Assembly: GCF_004006175.1 (NCBI RefSeq)
Contig: NZ_CP033223.1
Span: 1-64,000 of the forward strand
Direction of reading: 5' to 3'
From: Parasedimentitalea marina
GTDB taxonomy: Bacteria > Pseudomonadota > Alphaproteobacteria > Rhodobacterales > Rhodobacteraceae
Length of the DNA stretch: 64,000 nucleotides
Below are positions 58,591 through 64,000 of this stretch, in pieces. The translations under genes were made by a program, and so were the position numbers. Below the pieces are notes generated by a model that was not told the DNA's origin, did no database searches, and saw only the letters and a list, made by a program, of their open reading frames with translations. Numbering within the stretch: position 1 is the stretch's first letter; each line of letters begins with the position of its first letter.

Positions 58591-59850
58591 ATGATGAAGA
58601 CATTCAAAGGACTGGCCGCGGCCACCCTGACAGCATCCTCAGCACTGCTTGCCTCTTCTGCCGCAGCAGATGTTGAGATTGAGTATTGGCAATATTTTTA
58701 TGACGCCCGTGTAACGGCGATGGAGCAGCTGATTGACGGGTTCGAGGCTGAAAACCCCGGCATCACCGTTAAAATGACCCATTTCCCCTACGCGGATTAT
58801 CGCACCAAAGTGGCCGCCGCGATCCCCGCAGGGGAGGGGCCTGATGTTGTTCAGCTGTTCTATGGCTGGTTAAACGACTACATTGCTGCCGACTTGATCC
58901 AACCCTTACCGGTTGATACTTTTTCGCCCTCGGACGTCGACAAAGACTTCTTTCCGATGGTTCAGGCGATGAAAAAGGATGGCGTTTACTACGCGCTCCC
59001 CACAGCAGTGCGCAGCTTGGCGTTGTTTTATAATCAGCGTCTATTCGACGAAGCTGGCATTACCGAACCACCTGCCAACCTGAACGACCTGATCGAGGTC
59101 GCAAAGAAGCTAACCAAACGCGACGGCGCCGGAAATATCACTCAGGTCGGCATCACCACCGGCATGACGGCGCAGGATCACCATTGGTTCCGTGAAGGTT
59201 TGATCCGCCAGTTTGGCGGCACACCTTATAACGATGGCTACGATACCGTGTCGTATAACAGTGAGGCCGGCGCCGCCGCATTGCAGTATTATACCGACCT
59301 TGAAAAACTGCATGGCGTCACGGCCTCGGGGTTTATGGATGAACCGCAAGCCGCATTTAAGGCGGGCAGGGCAGGAATGCACATCGACGGATCATTCCGT
59401 ATTGGCTCGCTCAAGGCAATCCGGGGGCTGAAATGGGGCGTGGCTGAATTGCCGGCCGCTGTCGACGGCACCCAGTCCAACTATTCTTCGTATTGGGTCA
59501 ACGCCGTGACCACCAAAGCCGAGGGTGAGAAATACGAGGCATCGTTAAAGTTCATGTCTTACATCACCTCTGATGCTGCCATGCAGATCTGGCTCGACGT
59601 GGTCGGAGAATTGCCGGCAAAACCATCGGTTGGGCTGACCGAGGCCAACGCGAATGACCCCGTTTTCGGACCCTTTATCAAAGGACTCTCCTACGCGCAT
59701 ACAACTGTATTTGCGAACGAAAGTTCTCAGCGGCAGGTACTGGTCGATATGGTGGCCCGTACGGATATTGAGGATCAGCCAATTGCCGAAAGTCTGGCGA
59801 TTGCAGCTGAGGCTGAGCAAAAAATCCTAAACGAATATTACGCGGATTAA
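58591..59850 (+). CDS. ABC importer, periplasmic binding protein
   Basis: 419 residues with a signal peptide (AATLTASSALLASSAAA). Family-1 solute-binding features: VEIEYWQYFYDARVTAMEQL, IPAGEGPDVVQLFYGWLNDY, YALPTAVRSLALFYNQRLFD and AAFKAGRAGMHIDGSFRIGS. The aromatic residues suggest a sugar ligand, but which is unknown. The start MMKTFKG follows GGAGAAAGCCC. It is intact and is followed by a stem that divides it from the permeases. Confidence 0.93.
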   Translation: MMKTFKGLAAATLTASSALLASSAAADVEIEYWQYFYDARVTAMEQLIDGFEAENPGITVKMTHFPYADYRTKVAAAIPAGEGPDVVQLFYGWLNDYIAADLIQPLPVDTFSPSDVDKDFFPMVQAMKKDGVYYALPTAVRSLALFYNQRLFDEAGITEPPANLNDLIEVAKKLTKRDGAGNITQVGITTGMTAQDHHWFREGLIRQFGGTPYNDGYDTVSYNSEAGAAALQYYTDLEKLHGVTASGFMDEPQAAFKAGRAGMHIDGSFRIGSLKAIRGLKWGVAELPAAVDGTQSNYSSYWVNAVTTKAEGEKYEASLKFMSYITSDAAMQIWLDVVGELPAKPSVGLTEANANDPVFGPFIKGLSYAHTTVFANESSQRQVLVDMVARTDIEDQPIAESLAIAAEAEQKILNEYYAD

Positions 59851-59856
59851 GCCTTT

Positions 59857-59880
59857 CCCCCAGGGCTTTTGCTCTGGGGG
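59857..59880 (+). other. Intercistronic hairpin after the binding-protein gene
   Basis: CCCCCAGGGC pairs with GCTCTGGGGG around a TTTT loop, with one G-U, and is followed by GTTTGT. It probably gives partial termination or 3'-end protection, allowing more binding protein than permease. Confidence 0.7.
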
Positions 59881-59916
59881 GTTTGTCTCTTTGACCATTT
59901 AACATCCGGACATCCG

Positions 59917-60810
59917 ATGAACCTCTATCGCAACCTGACAATTAAGCAGAAACAGATTGTCTGGGCCTGGACCTTTTTAGCTGTACCGGTCGTCTTTTAC
60001 TCAGTGATCCGGTTTTATCCCACCGCAACAGCAATTCTGATTTCATTTCAAGACTGGAACCTGCTGGGCGCGCGGACCTGGGCGGGTTTCGACAATTACA
60101 TAAAACTTTGGAATGATCCGGTGTTCTGGAAAGTCTTCCGCAATACCTTTGCTTATCTATTGATCGGCACGCCGGTCTCATTGGTACTGTCTTTTGTGAT
60201 TGCTTATCACTTGGACAAAGTCCGCTTTCTGCATGGCTTTATGCGGATGATGTATTTCTTACCCTTTATGACCAGCGCCGTGGCAATGGCTTGGGTCTGG
60301 CGCTGGTTTTATCAAGCGGTTCCCATTGGGTTGTTCAATAATATTCTGGCCAGTTTTGGCATTGCGCAAATTGAATTCCTGAACTCAACCACAAATGCAC
60401 TGCCGGCCGTTTTGGCCCCTGCGGTATGGGCCGGGCTGGGATTTCAGGTGATCATTTTTATGGCAGGTATCCGCGCCATTCCAACGTCCTACTACGAAGC
60501 CGCGCGCATAGATGGAGTGGGATGGTGGGTGGTGCTGACGCAAATCACCCTGCCACTGCTGCGCCCGACCATTGTGTTCATTGTTGTCTTCTCATCGATC
60601 GGTTTTTTGCGAATTTTCGACCATGTGTTCAACATGACCACAAACAATCCGGGCGGGCCGCTGAATGCCACCAAACCGCTGGTGCTCATGATCTACGACA
60701 CTGCGTTTAACAGTTTCAATATGGGCTATGCTGCCGCGCAGACTGTGGTGTTGTTCACCATCCTCATGATCGTTAGCCTGATCCAGTTGCGCCTGCTGAG
60801 GAGCAACTGA
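59917..60810 (+). CDS. ABC importer permease (MalF type)
   Basis: 297 residues with about six membrane helices, first IVWAWTFLAVPVVFYSVIRF. The coupling loop is PTSYYEAARIDGVGWWVVLT, a clear EAA-type motif. Start ATG 59917. It ends at 60810, directly before the second permease gene. Confidence 0.93.
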   Translation: MNLYRNLTIKQKQIVWAWTFLAVPVVFYSVIRFYPTATAILISFQDWNLLGARTWAGFDNYIKLWNDPVFWKVFRNTFAYLLIGTPVSLVLSFVIAYHLDKVRFLHGFMRMMYFLPFMTSAVAMAWVWRWFYQAVPIGLFNNILASFGIAQIEFLNSTTNALPAVLAPAVWAGLGFQVIIFMAGIRAIPTSYYEAARIDGVGWWVVLTQITLPLLRPTIVFIVVFSSIGFLRIFDHVFNMTTNNPGGPLNATKPLVLMIYDTAFNSFNMGYAAAQTVVLFTILMIVSLIQLRLLRSN

Positions 60811-60811
60811 C

Positions 60812-61690
60812 ATGAGCACAACAGACATAATCCGCCCCACAGCAACCGGTTTGATGGCCAAGCAATCCAAGCCTGCAACCCGCAACATGGGGCAAATCTT
60901 GCGCTGGCTGGCCTTGTTTGGCGGCGGAGTGCTGATGGTAATGCCCATCGCCTACATGATCTCGACCTCGCTGAAGTGGCCGCATGAAGTCTATAATGTT
61001 AATCTGATCCCGGTTGAGCCGACGTTAGATAACTACTTGTACGTGCTTGAAGATGGGCGGTTTTATATGTGGTTCATCAACTCGGGGATCATCGCGATTG
61101 TGACCACAATATCCAACCTGCTGTTTGACAGTCTGGTTGGCTATACCCTGTGCAAATTCAAATTTCCCGGCCGCACAATTGTCTTTATTGCCATCCTGTC
61201 GACGCTGATGATTCCGACAGAAATGTTGGTGATCCCCTGGTATTTGATGAGCCAGTCTTTTGGGTGGCTGGACAGCTATTGGGGGATTATGTTCCCAGGT
61301 CTTATGACTGGATTTGGCACCTTTCTGATGAAGCAATTCTTTGAAACCGTGCCCGACGACTTCATAGAGGCGGCCCGGATTGATGGTCTGAACGAATTGC
61401 AAATCTGGTGGACGGTCGCAATGCCGCTGGTGAAGCCCGCCTTGGCAGCCCTGGCAATCTTTGTCTTTTTGGGCAATTGGACCGCGTTTTTATGGCCCCT
61501 GATCGTCACCAACTCTACCGAGATGTACACCATTCCTGTCGGTTTATCGGGCTTTGGTGACGAAGCCGATGTGGCCTGGGAGTTGATCATGACCGGGGCC
61601 GCGATATCGACCATTCCAACCCTGATCGTGTTTTTGATTTTCCAACGCTTTATCATTCGCGGCGTTGTCATGGCGGGGCTCAAAGGATGA
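60812..61690 (+). CDS. ABC importer permease (MalG type)
   Basis: 292 residues with six helices, first LRWLALFGGGVLMVMPIAYM. The coupling loop is PDDFIEAARIDGLNELQIWW and the C-terminus VVMAGLKG is typical. It pairs with the preceding permease. Its stop overlaps the start of the lyase-like gene (ATGA). Confidence 0.93.
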   Translation: MSTTDIIRPTATGLMAKQSKPATRNMGQILRWLALFGGGVLMVMPIAYMISTSLKWPHEVYNVNLIPVEPTLDNYLYVLEDGRFYMWFINSGIIAIVTTISNLLFDSLVGYTLCKFKFPGRTIVFIAILSTLMIPTEMLVIPWYLMSQSFGWLDSYWGIMFPGLMTGFGTFLMKQFFETVPDDFIEAARIDGLNELQIWWTVAMPLVKPALAALAIFVFLGNWTAFLWPLIVTNSTEMYTIPVGLSGFGDEADVAWELIMTGAAISTIPTLIVFLIFQRFIIRGVVMAGLKG

Positions 61691-63171
61691 CCGACAATAG
61701 CGTATTTCCTGATCCGACCTACAAAGAGACAGTCCTGGCACCATTGTTCGAAGGGGTCAAAAATAACTATGCCGGCTACATGGGCGAGGTGAACAAGGCG
61801 CATCTGGTGATGTTGGTGGAAACCGAAATCCTGTCGTCCGAACAAGGCCGCGATATTGCCATCGCACTAAACGAAATTGACGCCGAAAACGATATCAGCT
61901 CTCTGACGTATTCCGGCGAGTATGAGGATTATTTCTTTTTGGTCGAGGCCGAGTTGCGCAAACGGCTGGGCGATCTTGGTGGTGCTTTGCACACCGCAAG
62001 GTCTCGCAATGATATGGACCACACCCTGTTCAAACTGGCCCTGCAATCACGGGCGGAAACGCTGTTAGGGCAGATCCACCAACTGGCAAACGCGCTGATC
62101 AACAAGGCAACAACAGAGCAGGACACGTTGATCGTGGCCTACACCCATGGTCAACCGGCCCAGCCAACTACCTTTGGTCATTATTTGGCTGCCGTGATCG
62201 AAGTTTTGCTGCGCGATGCCGACCGTTTGAACGCGGCCATTGTCGGCTTGGATCATTGTCCCATGGGCGCAGCCGCGATCACCACCTCAGGGTTTCCAAT
62301 CAATCGCGAGCGGGTGGCCGATCTGTTGGGTTTTGCAGGCCCATTGGTTAATTCCTATGGCTGTATCGCGAGCGTTGATTACATCACTGGTCTGTATTCA
62401 GCGATCAAGCTGGTTTTCCTGCATTTGGGGCGGGTCGTTCAGGACATGGCCTTCTGGTCAGCCTTTGAAGTGGGCCAGCTCTATGTTCCCAACGCCTTAG
62501 TTCAGATCAGTTCCATCATGCCGCAGAAGCGCAACCCGGTGCCGATTGAACACATGCGCCATTTGGCCTCGGTGACGGTGGGACGTTGCGACACGATCGT
62601 AAACACAATGCACAACACTCCGTTCACCGATATGAACGACAGCGAGGGCGAAGTGCAACAAGCGGGCTATGCCGCCTTTGAAAGCGGTGGCCGAGTTTTG
62701 GAGTTGCTCGCGGCGTTTTTACCCGCCTGTCAGATCAATTCAGATCGGGTAGCAAAGACCACAGATGCGGCCTGTATCACCATCACAGAACTGGCCGACA
62801 CATTGGTCCGTGACGAAGGGCTGAGTTTCCGGCAAGCCCACGATGTTGCAGCGCTGACAGCAAAATCCGTCATCGAGCGCAACAGTTCCCTGGCGCATGG
62901 ATTTTCAGATTTTTCTATTGCCTTTCAGACCCAAACGGCAAGAACAACGACATTGACCCAAACTCAATTTGAAACAGCCGTTTCAGCTCAGGCTTTCGTA
63001 TCAAGGCGAGACCGAACCGGCGGTCCTGCACCTGTCGCCTTGCAAAGCGCACTAACGGCCAGTTTGAACCAACTGACAGCGCTAGGCACGCAGCAGCACC
63101 AACGGTCTGAACGCAGAGCCAACGCCTCTGTCCAATTGCAACAGGCCTTTACGACCCTAACGGAGCACTGA
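61687..63171 (+). CDS. Argininosuccinate-lyase-like enzyme of a catabolic operon
   Basis: 494 residues of the fumarase/aspartase superfamily. It has LHTARSRNDMDHTLFKLAL, AYTHGQPAQPTTFGHYL (catalytic His region) and the flexible-loop signature QISSIMPQKRNPVPIEHMRH with the catalytic Ser. These resemble argininosuccinate lyase, but the operon context (ABC sugar-type importer, PIG-L deacetylase, no arg genes) argues against a role in arginine synthesis. A C-N lyase that splits fumarate or a similar acid from an imported compound is the best guess. It overlaps the permease gene and is followed by the ATPase. Confidence 0.8.
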   Translation: MTDNSVFPDPTYKETVLAPLFEGVKNNYAGYMGEVNKAHLVMLVETEILSSEQGRDIAIALNEIDAENDISSLTYSGEYEDYFFLVEAELRKRLGDLGGALHTARSRNDMDHTLFKLALQSRAETLLGQIHQLANALINKATTEQDTLIVAYTHGQPAQPTTFGHYLAAVIEVLLRDADRLNAAIVGLDHCPMGAAAITTSGFPINRERVADLLGFAGPLVNSYGCIASVDYITGLYSAIKLVFLHLGRVVQDMAFWSAFEVGQLYVPNALVQISSIMPQKRNPVPIEHMRHLASVTVGRCDTIVNTMHNTPFTDMNDSEGEVQQAGYAAFESGGRVLELLAAFLPACQINSDRVAKTTDAACITITELADTLVRDEGLSFRQAHDVAALTAKSVIERNSSLAHGFSDFSIAFQTQTARTTTLTQTQFETAVSAQAFVSRRDRTGGPAPVALQSALTASLNQLTALGTQQHQRSERRANASVQLQQAFTTLTEH

Positions 63172-63174
63172 TTT

Positions 63175-64000
63175 ATGGCTAATCTCGCCCTTCACAACCT
63201 TGTAAAATCTTACGGGAAAACCGAAGTGCTCCATGGTATCAATCTGGAGGTCCAGGATGGAGAATTCATCGTTTTTGTTGGCCCATCCGGGTGCGGAAAA
63301 TCAACTACACTGCGTTTGATCGCCGGGCTGGAAGAAACCACCTCGGGTACGATCGTCATTGACGAACGTGAAGTGAACAATTTGGAGCCCAAGGAACGCG
63401 ATATTGCAATGGTGTTCCAGAATTACGCAATCTATCCACATATGTCGGTAAAGAAGAACATTGCCTTTGGGTTGCGATCCTCCAAGGCCTCAAAGGCTGC
63501 AAAAGAGGCACGGATACAAGAGGTTGCCACAATTCTCGACATGGTCAATCTGTTGGATCGAAAACCGTCTCAATTGTCAGGCGGGCAACGCCAGCGGGTC
63601 GCCATTGGTCGCGCCATGGTGCGCGATCCTGCCGTATTTTTGTTTGATGAGCCGCTGTCCAATCTAGACGCACAACTTCGCACACAGATGCGATTGGAAA
63701 TCAAAAAACTACACCAGCGTGTTGGCAACACCATTGTGTTCGTCACCCATGATCAGGTCGAAGCCATGACCATGGCTGACCGGATTGTGATCATGAAAGA
63801 TGGGCACATTCAACAAGTGGGCACACCAGAGGAGGTTTATCACAATCCTGCCAATACCTTTGTCGCTCAATTCATCGGCGCACCGTCAATGAACTTGCTG
63901 GCCGGTGAAAAAACACCGGATGGCATTCGCCTGTCTTCTGGCCGAACGGTTCGTACTGATCGGTGGGCAACCCAGCAACCGGGAAAAGTTCAACTGGGTG
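63175..64000 (+). CDS. ABC importer ATPase (MalK/UgpC type), cut by window end
   Basis: At least 275 residues before the edge. Walker [14 protein letters not shown], signature [15 protein letters not shown], Walker [16 protein letters not shown] and [17 protein letters not shown]. The TOBE region begins near the end. It completes the second importer, as in the first cluster. The start ATG 63175 is three bases after the lyase gene stop. Confidence 0.95.
   Translation, partial: MANLALHNLVKSYGKTEVLHGINLEVQDGEFIVFVGPSGCGKSTTLRLIAGLEETTSGTIVIDEREVNNLEPKERDIAMVFQNYAIYPHMSVKKNIAFGLRSSKASKAAKEARIQEVATILDMVNLLDRKPSQLSGGQRQRVAIGRAMVRDPAVFLFDEPLSNLDAQLRTQMRLEIKKLHQRVGNTIVFVTHDQVEAMTMADRIVIMKDGHIQQVGTPEEVYHNPANTFVAQFIGAPSMNLLAGEKTPDGIRLSSGRTVRTDRWATQQPGKVQLG

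Noticed and set aside
61687..63171. Biosynthetic argininosuccinate lyase (argH)
   Set aside because: It is translationally coupled to an ABC importer permease and no arginine genes are near, so a catabolic role is more likely, though family similarity is clear.

Overview
The window looks like the chromosome of a marine alphaproteobacterium of the Rhodobacterales (Roseobacter group). Pointers are a CcrM-type GANTC methyltransferase directly downstream of RNase HII, a NavBac-type sodium channel, a che operon of alphaproteobacterial type, sugar-acid catabolic ABC clusters and moderately high GC content. This placement is inferred from gene content; no rRNA or tRNA gene is present to confirm it.

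Layout. (1) 1-24.3 kb: about half of a type VI secretion system (T6SS). It holds a helical putative effector, a sodium channel gene overlapping tssB, a TssB domain running through a long acidic repeat into a truncated TssC-like domain, VgrG, a small linker protein, PAAR, FHA protein TagH, TssK, TssL-OmpA, TssM, TagF, phosphatase PppA, and on the opposite strand kinase PpkA. An OmpA-like protein, an M15 peptidase, a caspase-like SEL1 protein and a secreted protein follow. Hcp, TssE, TssF, TssG, ClpV, TssA, TssJ and a full-length TssC are not here and may lie upstream of base 1. (2) 24.4-33.9 kb: chemotaxis. A minus-strand operon STAS-CheY-CheA-CheW-CheR-CheY-CheT-like is divergent from MCP-CheB-CheD. 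(3) 34-44 kb: two class III nucleotide cyclases, a membrane winged-helix protein, small secreted proteins, rnhB-ccrM, a globin-coupled soluble chemoreceptor, an L,D-transpeptidase and a lipoprotein. (4) 44.2-54.8 kb: IclR regulator and aldo/keto reductase divergent from an ABC sugar importer plus enzymes that fit non-phosphorylative L-fucose (or related 6-deoxysugar) breakdown to pyruvate and lactate. (5) 54.9-64 kb: PIG-L deacetylase and ROK regulator divergent from a second ABC importer with an argininosuccinate-lyase-like enzyme; the substrate is unknown and the last gene is cut by the window end.

Sequence quality. At least 14 genes are broken by single-base frameshifts, nearly all one-base losses in or next to short homopolymers; restoring a base gives a normal family member in each case. 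They cluster in 1.4-8.8 kb, 17.8-20 kb and 25-33.9 kb (with a few at 41-46.5 kb), while 9-17.6 kb and 47-64 kb are clean. I read these as probable sequencing or assembly errors and annotate through them.

How parts connect. PpkA, PppA, TagH and TagF match the known threonine-phosphorylation switch of T6SS. The two MCPs, CheA/W/Y/R/B/D and the CheT-like protein form one chemotaxis pathway. The two ABC clusters each have their own divergently transcribed regulator with palindromic DNA between.
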